NCBI RefSeq assembly: GCF_963666025.1
Contig: NZ_OY762552.1
Span: 62,001-126,000, forward strand
Direction: 5' to 3'
DNA: 64,000 bases
Origin: an uncultured Methanobacterium sp.
Lineage (GTDB): Archaea; Methanobacteriota; Methanobacteria; Methanobacteriales; Methanobacteriaceae
Below the pieces are notes generated by a model, which searched no databases, was not told the DNA's origin, and worked only from the letters and a program-made list of their open reading frames with translations. This document shows positions 29,142 to 39,011 of this stretch, piece by piece; the stretch's first letter is position 1; each line of letters starts with the position of its first letter. The translations under genes and the position numbers were made by a program.

Positions 29142-29272
29142 CAGGGAACTTACAGGAATAAAAGGAATTTGCTAATAAATTTAAGTTAAATCGTAGTATG
29201 CTAATTTAGAAGTTAATATTTAAGTTAAATAGTAGGAATTTCAGTTAAATCATCGTATGGCTCACTTAAAAG

Positions 29273-29719
29273 TTAGTTATTAGACGGTAGTTTTACACTG
29301 TTAAGCCAGAAATCTTCTATGGTTTTAACCACTTTAATGAAGTGATCCAGATCAAAGGGTTTAGTAATGTAACAATTAGCATTATGTTTATAAGCTTCGA
29401 TAAGGTCCTCTTCAGCAGTGGATGTGGTTAAAATTAATACTGGAATAGATTTAAGCTTATCATCTTCTTTAATTTCTTTTAAAACTTCTCTTCCATCCTT
29501 CCGAGGTAAATTTAAATCTAGTAATATCAGATCTGGACGAGAAGCCCGAGACTGTTCACTTCCATTCCGGAGTAATTCCATAGCTTTTTCACCATCAAAC
29601 GCCACCTGCATCTTGTTATGAATTTTAGCATCTTTAAAAACTTCTTGAATTAAACGAATATCCCCCGGGTTGTCTTCCACTAGTAATATTTCAATGGACT
29701 TTGTTAGCTCAACTTGCAT
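29273..29719 (-). CDS. Single-domain response regulator (Rcp1-like receiver)
   Basis: 148 residues, one receiver domain. Acidic pair E15/D16 in ILLVEDNPGD, phospho-acceptor D68 in LILLDLNLPRKDG, switch Thr in LILTTSTAEED and K120 in CYITKPFD are all present. Rcp1-like receivers have no output domain and pass signals by protein contact. The intact PAS kinase encoded at 30468-32840 on the same strand is the likely partner; a 104-residue gene lies between them. A GGGG site lies 8 bases before the ATG. Confidence 0.9.
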   Translation of the reverse strand: MQVELTKSIEILLVEDNPGDIRLIQEVFKDAKIHNKMQVAFDGEKAMELLRNGSEQSRASRPDLILLDLNLPRKDGREVLKEIKEDDKLKSIPVLILTTSTAEEDLIEAYKHNANCYITKPFDLDHFIKVVKTIEDFWLNSVKLPSNN

Positions 29720-29841
29720 AATATCTGCCCCGTAGAACGCTTTAGAAAACTTTAACTGTCTTAAGATAACTTTAAAAGATACCTTTAAAATTTATAATAT
29801 ACCTTTAAACGCCTTAGGACACCCCTTAACCAGGGTTATTA

Positions 29842-30147
29842 TTATTTAGTTTTTTTTGAAGACTTACGGGTTTTAGATGTATTAATTGGCATGCTCTGTT
29901 CTAAAGTTCTCAATCGTTCCGATAAAAAATCCAGAACCAGTTTTCGTTCTTCATAATCCACATCTTTTTTGGAAAGCATATTTATTAATTCAGTGGTACT
30001 CCTAACAGATTGTGTGCCTGTTTTTTCACTCATTAAAATGATATCCCTTTTGCCAATTTCCTTGGCTGGAGTTACACATACTGCACCCAGTAAATCACCG
30101 TGTTTATTCTTAACATCCATGGTGCTTGTAAATTTTTTTTCTTTCAC
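29842..30147 (-). CDS. Hypothetical protein, 101 residues, Lys/Ser-rich tail
   Basis: Not assigned to a family. The first half (MDVKNKHGDLLGAVCVTPAKEIGKRDIILM) looks like two beta-strands followed by helices, and the C-terminus is basic and low in complexity (KTRKSSKKTK). It lies between a response regulator and a kinase on the same strand but is separated from both by about 120 and 320 bases. I use GTG 30147 because AGGTGATTT lies 6 bases upstream; GTG 30156 is within that site. Confidence 0.6.
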   Translation of the reverse strand: MKEKKFTSTMDVKNKHGDLLGAVCVTPAKEIGKRDIILMSEKTGTQSVRSTTELINMLSKKDVDYEERKLVLDFLSERLRTLEQSMPINTSKTRKSSKKTK

Positions 30148-30467
30148 ATAAATCACCTATTTCTACAATTCCTTTATCTATTATTAAGTTATATCTAGCC
30201 ATTGAAATCCATTTTTTATAAAAAATTCTTAAGATTTGGTTCTGAAATACTTCATCACTTCTTTTGATTGAAAGGATGAAATTTATTCATAAAAATGCAT
30301 CTTATTTCAACCAATTACATCTTATGACAACATCATTAATGAATATTTCGATATTAAGTATTTATCATTATTTTAAAGAGGTTATCTTAAAGAAAAAAAT
30401 AATCTGAACAACCTTAAAGATCTTCAATAACGAAAATAATAAAAATATTAAGAAAAATGAAGCTATA

Positions 30468-32840
30468 TTAAATTTTAATGGTAAAATAGAATGTACTACC
30501 TTTCCCAAGCTCAGATTCAACCCATATCTCGCCACCATGCTGATGTACAATTCTCTGAGCAATGGATAAACCAATTCCCGAACCTTCATATTCCTGATGA
30601 TTATGTAATCTCTGGAAAATGGTGAAAATACGTTTTAGGTATTTAGAATCCATACCTATTCCATTATCTTTCACCTTAAAAACAATAAAATTTCCATCCT
30701 GTTTGGCAGATACATGGATTTTGGGCTTTTTTTCACTACGATATTTAATTGCATTTCCAATGAGATTCTGTAATAATATAATCATCTGATTTTCATCAGC
30801 CCTAACGTTCTGGGGTAAATCATAGGTTATATCTGCATTATTCTCATGAATCACAACATTAAGATTTAAATTGACCTGATCCATCACTTCTTTAAAATCC
30901 ACTTCACTAAACATCATTTCTTTGTTGGTTATTCGTGAATATTCCAGGAGATCTACGATCATTTTATCCAGACGTTTAGCACCATCCACAGCAAAATCTA
31001 TGAAATCTCGGGCATCATCATCTAACTGAGTCTTGTAACGTCGATCTAATAACTGTAAAAACGTGGTAATCATTCTTAATGGTTCCCTAAGATCATGAGA
31101 AGCGACATATGTAAATTGTTTCAGATCAGCATTTGATTTTGCGAGTTCTTCAGTGCGTAGTTTAACCTGTTCCTCCAGATTTTCCCAGTATTCTCTGAGT
31201 TCTTTTTCTGCTTTTTTACGTTCAGTCACGTCACGTGCAGCAGCAAAGACCCCCACCACTTCTCCAGATTCATCTCTATAAACTGAAGCATTATACAAAA
31301 CAGGGGTCAAAGTACCATCTTTATGTCTGATCTCCAATGGATAATCCCTAACCAGCCCATATTGAAAAACTTGCTGGTAACCTTTCTTAGCTTCCTCGGG
31401 CTCGGTGAAATAGTCTGCAAAATCAGTACCCACCAGTTCCTTACGCAAATAACCAGTAACATTTTCAGTGGCCTTATTCACGTCTGTGATCGTACCATCA
31501 GGACCGATTGTAACCAGGGGATCTAAGGCGGTTTCAATCAGATTACGATTATAATCATGAGCTAATCTTAATTCTGTAGTACGTTCTTCAACTTTTTCCT
31601 CAAGATTATCTAAGGTTTCTTTAAGTTCTATTTCTACTTGTTTACGTTCAGTGATATCCCGATTGCTTTCAATAACAATTTTTTTGCCGTTTATATCTTT
31701 GATTACCTGCATGTTGCTTTCAACAGTGATCTTTTTACCATCTTTTCTTTTATGAATTAATTCACCAGTCCAACTCTTATTTGTATCTAATTTTTCCATA
31801 AATTCATTAAATTCAATTGGAAATTCAGTTTTAAGTAATTCATGGCTGACAGAACCAACAGCTTCACTACTATTATATCCATATAATCTTTCAGCACCCT
31901 GATTCCAAGATAATATACCATATTCATAATCCCAGGAAAAAATAGCTTCATTGGAAAGGTCCAGTAAAATCGCGTGCCTTTTTAAATCGTCTTCAATTTT
32001 TTTGCGATTGGTAATGTCTTCAAATGTGGTGTAAACTTGATAAGGTTTTTCTTCCCCATTTCGAAATTCTGGAATTGCATTAATATTCAGCCAGGTATAT
32101 CCATCCCTTGAAGGATTTTTAATCCCCATTACCACATTTTTTATTTCCTGGCCTGTTTTTAAAGCTACCATGGAAGGGTGGGTTTCTCCTGGAAAAGGGG
32201 TGTTATCTTCATGTATTGATTGCCATATAGGGTCGTCAGATGTTCGATTTTCAATTTCATCCAGGGTATAACCCATTATCTTCTCTGCAGCGGGATTCAT
32301 AGAAATGATATGCCCATTTGAGTTTTGAAAAACAACACCCTGCGCCATAGTTTCAAAGAGGTTACTATATTTTATTTCGCTATCTTTAATAGCTTTTTCA
32401 TGTTTCTTACGCTGGGCAATACCATTAACTAACGAATAATAATATTGTGATGTTAATTCATTATTATCATCAATTTCAGGACATTTAATATCTCTAATAA
32501 TCATATTGGCCTTTACAACCCCATTATCAGTAAAAATAGCCGAAATTACATCTCCAGTAAATGTGGAACCATCCTTTCGTTTGAAGGTTAACTCTGCAGT
32601 TACACTACCTTTTTGAGAACGTTCAATAAGAGCAGTCTTCAAAACTTCGTTTTGAACAATTAATCCATTTATTACCCCTGAAATAATCTCTTCTTGAGTC
32701 ATACCAAAAAGTTCTCGAGCCATGGGATTAGCTGCTAGAACAGAACCATCATCTTTAGTAATTAAGATAGCATCTAAACTAGTTTCAAAAATAGATTTAT
32801 AAATGCTTAAATCCTGATGAGAATCAAAACTATCCTGCAA
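30468..32840 (-). CDS. Four-PAS sensor histidine kinase (phytochrome-type HisKA)
   Basis: About 790 residues, no membrane segment. Four PAS domains (roughly 15-130, 155-275, 285-405 and 430-555), several ending in D-I-T-x-R-K motifs, are followed by a coiled segment, HisKA with phospho-acceptor in YVASHDLREPLRMI, and HATPase with NLIGNAIKY, KDNGIGM and GSGIGLSIAQRIV. The start is uncertain: GTG 32849 overlaps a possible AGGTGAG site, whereas TTG 32840 lies at suitable distance from it; I use 32840. Output is probably the receiver at 29273. A fragment of a near-identical gene lies at 13118-13285, showing a past duplicate. Confidence 0.9.
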   Translation of the reverse strand: MQDSFDSHQDLSIYKSIFETSLDAILITKDDGSVLAANPMARELFGMTQEEIISGVINGLIVQNEVLKTALIERSQKGSVTAELTFKRKDGSTFTGDVISAIFTDNGVVKANMIIRDIKCPEIDDNNELTSQYYYSLVNGIAQRKKHEKAIKDSEIKYSNLFETMAQGVVFQNSNGHIISMNPAAEKIMGYTLDEIENRTSDDPIWQSIHEDNTPFPGETHPSMVALKTGQEIKNVVMGIKNPSRDGYTWLNINAIPEFRNGEEKPYQVYTTFEDITNRKKIEDDLKRHAILLDLSNEAIFSWDYEYGILSWNQGAERLYGYNSSEAVGSVSHELLKTEFPIEFNEFMEKLDTNKSWTGELIHKRKDGKKITVESNMQVIKDINGKKIVIESNRDITERKQVEIELKETLDNLEEKVEERTTELRLAHDYNRNLIETALDPLVTIGPDGTITDVNKATENVTGYLRKELVGTDFADYFTEPEEAKKGYQQVFQYGLVRDYPLEIRHKDGTLTPVLYNASVYRDESGEVVGVFAAARDVTERKKAEKELREYWENLEEQVKLRTEELAKSNADLKQFTYVASHDLREPLRMITTFLQLLDRRYKTQLDDDARDFIDFAVDGAKRLDKMIVDLLEYSRITNKEMMFSEVDFKEVMDQVNLNLNVVIHENNADITYDLPQNVRADENQMIILLQNLIGNAIKYRSEKKPKIHVSAKQDGNFIVFKVKDNGIGMDSKYLKRIFTIFQRLHNHQEYEGSGIGLSIAQRIVHQHGGEIWVESELGKGSTFYFTIKI

Positions 32841-33273
32841 AAAACTCACCTATCTCATCTTAATTTTTGAAGAAACTAAAATTCTTACTTTCTCGAAAGA
32901 ATTTTTACTAGTAATAATCTGTTAAGTTATAATATGTTAGAGTAATATAAATATTTTGGAAAATAACAGCCAAATAACTAAGTAGTGCTTACTGCAGTTG
33001 TAGTGATTGGTTCTTACAGGCAGTATAACTAAAGACTTTATAGCCCCCAATAAACCCTTAAATAGAGTATCCAATAAGGAACATTATCCCAATGAAAAGA
33101 GTAATACTAACATATCTAAACTTCAGAAACAGGAAAAGAAATTGAACATTTTTAGAAAACTAATAGCGAAAATAAACTATATTAGAAAACTAATAGGCAA
33201 ATGCTTGAACTTTCAACAAATAAAATAACTTAATGGAAAAATAAAAAGTTTTTTATGAAAAATGAAAAGATTA
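32841..33273. other. Intergenic; unsupported short + frame at 33007-33228
   Basis: About 430 bases between a minus-strand kinase and the TRAM gene terminator. A 73-codon + frame at 33007-33228 is Lys/Asn-rich with no ribosome site or recognisable motif and is probably not a gene. Promoter for the kinase: TATA-like AATATAAAT around 32943-32952 read on minus. Confidence 0.4.
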
Positions 33274-33292
33274 ACCGGGTTTTTCAAACCGG
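33274..33292 (-). terminator. Hairpin downstream of TRAM gene
   Basis: Inverted repeat CCGGGTTT / AAACCGG with a 3-base loop, 39 bases past the TRAM stop, followed on minus by a T-rich stretch. Confidence 0.5.
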
Positions 33293-33330
33293 ATGCTTTT
33301 TACAATCCTTCTTCATTTTAAATAAGGTAG

Positions 33331-33546
33331 TTAGTCTACTACTTCAGCAAAGGCGAAGTTTCTTCGAACAGAATTAATTCTGATTCTAACTTCTTCTCCT
33401 TCTTTAGCACCTGAAACAAAAACCACAAAACCTTCAATACGGGCAATTCCGTCTCCGTCTCTACCAGTATCTTCAATTTTTACATCGTACTCTCCACCTT
33501 CATTAATAGGTGAAGAATTTCCTCTATCATTACTACTTCCGAACAT
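33331..33546 (-). CDS. TRAM-domain small RNA-binding protein
   Basis: 71 residues, a stand-alone TRAM domain: YDVKIEDTGRDGDGIARIEG followed by FVVFVSGAKEGEEVRI and INSVRRNFAFAEVV. Single TRAM proteins are abundant in methanogens and bind RNA; in Methanococcus a relative acts as an RNA chaperone of cold-shock type (family knowledge). The ATG follows GGAAGTGAAATT. Single gene with its own terminator hairpin. Confidence 0.93.
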   Translation of the reverse strand: MFGSSNDRGNSSPINEGGEYDVKIEDTGRDGDGIARIEGFVVFVSGAKEGEEVRIRINSVRRNFAFAEVVD

Positions 33547-33752
33547 AATTTCACTTCCAACTTTTTACCTTTCGGCACTTACTCTTTGTTTTTTTTAACA
33601 TATAAAGTAATTTAAAAACAATTAAATTTTATAAGTTTTTTTTCCATTTTTATTCAAATTTTGCGGGTTTTCAGATTCACTTCTTTAAATTATACCGTGA
33701 ATTAGATAAAATACCATAAATTAAGGAAAATTGGCTATTTAATGTTAAATGA

Positions 33753-34610
33753 TCAAATAGCTTGAAAACAGGTCGAAAATAGTTTTTTACTTTCCTGGTA
33801 GGCCTGAGTGTAGGAAGCCCATTCAGGCATTTCATAGACCAGTGTACGGAATCCAGCTGAAGCCAGTGGATTGGAAACTGTAATGGTGGATGAACCGTGA
33901 TCTGCATTTGTACTGGACTGGTAATAAGTGAATTCCGGCAGAGTTTTCTCAATTAAATCACCCACCGCTACTGAAGGGGAGTCCATTTTAGGTGTGGCCA
34001 CAAAGTAGCCCCGACCGTAACCTGGAGCATGATCATGGCATATTATAACCACACCTATATTAGATTTCTTTATATCTGGAATTATGTACTGTGATACCAT
34101 CCCTTCACCATAGGTACGTCCGTTGATATAATTATCAGGATTGTTGGTAATGTTAACCATATAATGGACAATGGCCTGATTTGAAGATAAATTGTACTGT
34201 TGAACCACATCAGAAACTGTTCTGATGGAAAGTTTCTCACGGGGGTGCATCCCAGTAATTACGGCTATGGTTTTTTTATTGGAAGTATCATTTGATGAGT
34301 CATTTGATGCGGTTATGATCTCTTTACTCACTGTTCCACGGTAATCACTGGCTATTACTGTTGGACTTGATGCTGAAATTTCATTGAGAGGATCCGTGAA
34401 CAGGATAATGTATCCTGCAGCTATGATTGTTAAAATAACAATGGCTAATAGCACACCATAGAACTTTTTTCGAGTTTTTCTGGGTTTGGAGTCTAAATAT
34501 TCAGAGTAGACTAATTTACCCCCACAACTGCAACGTTCATGGTCTTCAGGGGATTCATCATCATCCAGCTTGTAATAGCCACCGCATTCCTGGCAAATTA
34601 AGTAAGGCAT
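33753..34610 (-). CDS. Zinc-ribbon, membrane-anchored AstE/M14-like protein
   Basis: About 285 residues. An N-terminal zinc ribbon (CQECGG ... CSCGG, about 6-30) faces the cytoplasm, followed by one membrane helix (YGVLLAIVILTIIAAGYIIL, about 52-71) and an outer domain with VITGMHPREKLSI (H-x-x-E zinc motif) and IICHDHAPGYG. This is the same architecture as 4171-5097: basic or zinc-binding tail, one helix, extracytoplasmic AstE/AspA-like fold. Role may be peptide or amide hydrolysis at the cell wall, by inference. The start is taken at ATG 34610 (PYLICQECGG); a TATA-like stretch about 25 bases upstream suggests a nearly leaderless transcript, since no ribosome site is visible. Confidence 0.68.
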   Translation of the reverse strand: MPYLICQECGGYYKLDDDESPEDHERCSCGGKLVYSEYLDSKPRKTRKKFYGVLLAIVILTIIAAGYIILFTDPLNEISASSPTVIASDYRGTVSKEIITASNDSSNDTSNKKTIAVITGMHPREKLSIRTVSDVVQQYNLSSNQAIVHYMVNITNNPDNYINGRTYGEGMVSQYIIPDIKKSNIGVVIICHDHAPGYGRGYFVATPKMDSPSVAVGDLIEKTLPEFTYYQSSTNADHGSSTITVSNPLASAGFRTLVYEMPEWASYTQAYQESKKLFSTCFQAI

Positions 34611-34619
34611 ATAAATCAA

Positions 34620-34943
34620 TAGATAATTTAATTATAAGTCATTTAAGCTTTTTCCATCAAGGTACTCTTAATATTGATGTTTTTTATTAATCACTGATAA
34701 TTACTATTTTAATTTACCATCAATCACTGGGATAAGGTGTCAATTACCGATTTTTGTTCACATTTTTAAAAGTTCATTTTTATTTAACCGGTGTTATATA
34801 TTAAATGCAGGTAGATGTGAATAAGATCCAATCCAAAAAAATAAATATACAGATTTACTTTACTAGAGATACATTACACTACTTTGAATTTAACTACTCT
34901 ACTTAAAATAGAATGAATAAATTACATATGGGAGGTCATCCCC
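34620..34943. other. Intergenic; promoter and leader of MoxR gene
   Basis: Divergent gap. GTTATATATTAAATG (34790-34804) is a strong archaeal TATA-like element on +; transcription would begin near 34825, leaving a leader of about 120 bases that ends in the ribosome site GGGAGGTCATC (34930-34940). Confidence 0.55.
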
Positions 34944-35831
<888 letters not shown>

Positions 35832-35935
35832 TTTGTACACAGATGATCCCATTGGGATAAGATCACCTAATAATAACCTCTGTAACCAATAAATAACCTT
35901 ATATGGAAATTTTATAACTGTTTGAGTGAGATGTT

Positions 35936-37084
35936 ATGGCTAAGATCGTTACCTTCTCGGGTTTATTAAGGGAAAAGGGGATTCCAGTTAGTATCAGGAG
36001 CACTCATACTGGTACGCAAGTTTCAAATCTGATAAGTGAGGAAGATCCTCTTTTTAAGGATGCCCTGGCTGCAGTGTATGTAAAGGAACAAAAACAGAGG
36101 GAATCATTCAACCAGCTTTTTGATGAATTCTTTGGGGGAGTTTCAGCAGATGCAGAGGATGAGGGAGAAGATGGAATATCCTCATCACAGAATAAGAATG
36201 TATGGTCCAAAAGCAAACAGAAATGGACTATCAGCCATCAGGAAGATGACACTAATGATATTAAAGCACCTGAAATAAGTTCCAATGAATTTAACTATCA
36301 TCCTCCCCTGGAAGATATTAAAAAAACACCGGATGAATCAGAACTGCTTTCCCGGGATATTAACACACTGAATTCATTTGAACCGGAACTTTTCCTGTTA
36401 TGCCAGAAAATGGGTAAAAAGATCGCCATGGTGAGAAGCAGGCGCCAGCGCCAGGCTAGAATTATGCGTCCAGATGTCCGGCGTACCATACGTAAAAATC
36501 TTCAAAATGGAGGGGCGCTCATTGATCTGGTGAAAAGCAAGCCTCGTATAAAGAAAAACCATCATTTCTTCCTGAATGATGTGAGTGGTTCCTGTGACTG
36601 GATTAGTAACTGGTTTTTCTGTCTTATTTACGCTGCCCAGAACTCTTTTAGAAGAGTCAGAGTCTTTGATTTTGACCACCAGACAAAAGAAACCACCATT
36701 GCCATGACTGAACCCAGTATGATGGATGCTTTTATCAAAGTGCGTGATATCAGGCAGAAGAATCTGATGATTCACGGGACCAGTAACATGTATCAGGCCT
36801 TTGAATCATTCCTGGAAAAGGTTCAACTTAACCGCCGCTCCACCCTGATGATATTAACTGATTGCAGGGATTGGGCAGGTCCCAAGGTTGATGGCATACC
36901 CCAGAGCACCCATCTGGTGGAAAAAATGAGCCGTAAATGTCATAAAGTGATGATATTCAATCCAGAAGATAAGAAAAAATGGGATGTGGTGGATAGCTGT
37001 GTTTCCCACTACCGTGATGCCGGGGCAGAGATCCATGAGGTGCGGAATCTCAACCAGCTGGCAAATTTAGTGAGGGATATTTAA
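35936..37084 (+). CDS. VWA-domain protein (CoxE-like), MoxR partner
   Basis: 382 residues, cytoplasmic. The N-terminal half is a CoxE-like helical region with a basic segment (MVRSRRQRQARIMRPDVRR); the C-terminal half is a VWA domain with MIDAS D215-V-S-G-S in FFLNDVSGSCDW and downstream MIHGTSNMYQ and MILTDCRDW supplying the other metal contacts. MoxR/CoxE pairs are known to remodel or insert metal cofactors into target enzymes; the target here is not in the neighbourhood. Same strand as the MoxR gene; a TATA-like CTTATATGG at about 35896 just upstream suggests it also has its own promoter. Confidence 0.85.
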   Translation: MAKIVTFSGLLREKGIPVSIRSTHTGTQVSNLISEEDPLFKDALAAVYVKEQKQRESFNQLFDEFFGGVSADAEDEGEDGISSSQNKNVWSKSKQKWTISHQEDDTNDIKAPEISSNEFNYHPPLEDIKKTPDESELLSRDINTLNSFEPELFLLCQKMGKKIAMVRSRRQRQARIMRPDVRRTIRKNLQNGGALIDLVKSKPRIKKNHHFFLNDVSGSCDWISNWFFCLIYAAQNSFRRVRVFDFDHQTKETTIAMTEPSMMDAFIKVRDIRQKNLMIHGTSNMYQAFESFLEKVQLNRRSTLMILTDCRDWAGPKVDGIPQSTHLVEKMSRKCHKVMIFNPEDKKKWDVVDSCVSHYRDAGAEIHEVRNLNQLANLVRDI

Positions 37085-37139
37085 ATTAACATATCTCAAT
37101 CACTGATTTTAAGTTCATTTACTCTGCAGGTTCAAAAAC

Positions 37140-37923
<784 letters not shown>

Positions 37924-37935
37924 GTATTTCACTGT

Positions 37936-38402
37936 TATCATACTATAATCATTTTTATAGTGCAGTTAATAATATATCTAGGGTTAATATCCAGGATTCA
38001 AGGTTGGTATATACAACTAGTCAAAATTAGTGGGGGTTAATTAGAAGGGGTTTATATACTTTATTGGAGATGTTCTTTGAATAAATAATTTACTCTATTA
38101 ATCCAACTGTTATATACTGGTAATAAGTAATAATAATAAGTAATAGTATTATTGCGGATTATCACACTAATATTTTGGATGCTATACTCTTTAAGCTAAT
38201 TGTACCCACGGTTCCCGAGCTGCAGCAGGTCATGCGGATCCTACTCTTATGTTCAACCTTATAATATTAAACATTTAAATAATAGTAATATCAAATAATT
38301 GAGTGTAGGATCCTCATTGTTGTTCTTTTACCAGCTGCAACCTGTCCATAGTTTTTCTATGCAGCTGGTTTTTGAGGATCCCCATTTTCATGGTGAGTGT
38401 AA
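37936..38402. other. Intergenic with strong TATA box and nested palindromes; possible structured RNA
   Basis: TTTATATACTTT (38050-38061) is a strong archaeal TATA box on + with no gene within 300 bases. Downstream lies the nested inverted-repeat cluster 38217-38382. The combination suggests either the leader of the small ORF at 38403 or a non-coding structured RNA. Confidence 0.4.
38217..38382. repeat. Nested inverted repeats with TGCAGCTGGT...GAGGATCC modules
   Basis: Four copies of a two-part module TGCAGC(T/A)GGT + spacer + (A/T)G(A/C)GGATCCT are found: 38219-38244 (+), 38306-38338 (reverse), 38360-38382 (+) and 38747-38771 (+). Copies 1 and 2 pair as a long hairpin: GGATCCTAC with GTAGGATCC, and GCAGCAGGT with ACCAGCTGC, with an AT-rich 60-base loop. 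Copies 2 and 3 pair as a second hairpin: ACCAGCTGCA with TGCAGCTGGT and GGATCCTC with GAGGATCC. Confidence 0.7.
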
Positions 38403-38645
38403 ATGTGGAAAGAGAAAAGATATCTACTGAATTACAAGCCAGATAACCCTAAAAAAACAATGCAAATAGTCTGCGTGGTTAAAAGTCCAGAAATAATAAT
38501 AATAAATGCAGAACTATGGGATTGCCATAGAAATGTACCTCTGAAAGAATTACAATTGAAATCTTACGAACAAAGAGAATGCATTAGACAAATTCTTTCA
38601 AAAAAATATAATCCTGAATGTGTTGTGAAATTTATAGATGAATAA
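38403..38645 (+). CDS. Hypothetical protein, 80 residues
   Basis: No family recognised. The sequence has two predicted beta-strands (QIVCVVKSPEIIIINAELWD) and a C-terminal helical part (QRECIRQILSKKYN). GGTGAGTGTAA precedes the ATG, a fair ribosome site. It is flanked by module copies at 38360-38382 and 38747-38771, so it could be the cargo of a tiny repeat-bounded element. Charged, cytoplasmic, no signal peptide. Confidence 0.55.
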   Translation: MWKEKRYLLNYKPDNPKKTMQIVCVVKSPEIIIINAELWDCHRNVPLKELQLKSYEQRECIRQILSKKYNPECVVKFIDE

Positions 38646-39002
38646 TTTTAAGATTACTCATTTTTGACCAACAAGAATAAATTTTCAGCTCAGAACCACT
38701 CACCCAATTTTCTGTTGCTGCAAAAATTAAAATTCCCCTGTATTGAATGCAGCTGGTGCCATGAGGATCCTAGTTTTTTATAGAGATTCATGATACTCAA
38801 ATGATTCTCAACAAATTATCCGCTATAAAGTTATAATCATTAAATGTAATAACTAATTTATATTAATACTTTATTATTCCTTTAGCTTAAATATTGTTTT
38901 TAGAGTGCCATATTGTTTTGATTTAAGACTTAAATATAGAATAGTATTAATATAAGATGTGCATAATAATTTCATTAGTAATTATACCAAGAGGGGATCT
39001 AA
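38646..39002. other. Intergenic; promoter of PMBR gene and one repeat module copy
   Basis: Holds the fourth module copy (38747-38771). A TATA-like ATTAATATAAG (about 38947-38957) lies about 45 bases before the next gene, followed by GAGGGGATC (38991-38999), the ribosome site. Confidence 0.5.
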
Positions 39003-39011
39003 ATTCAAAAA

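Noticed and set aside
33007..33228. 73-codon + frame with Lys/Asn-rich product
   Set aside because: No ribosome site, no domain, biased composition; treated as noncoding.
33677..33952. Minus frame of 91 codons overlapping the AstE-like gene
   Set aside because: Overlaps a well-supported gene in another frame and has no features of its own.
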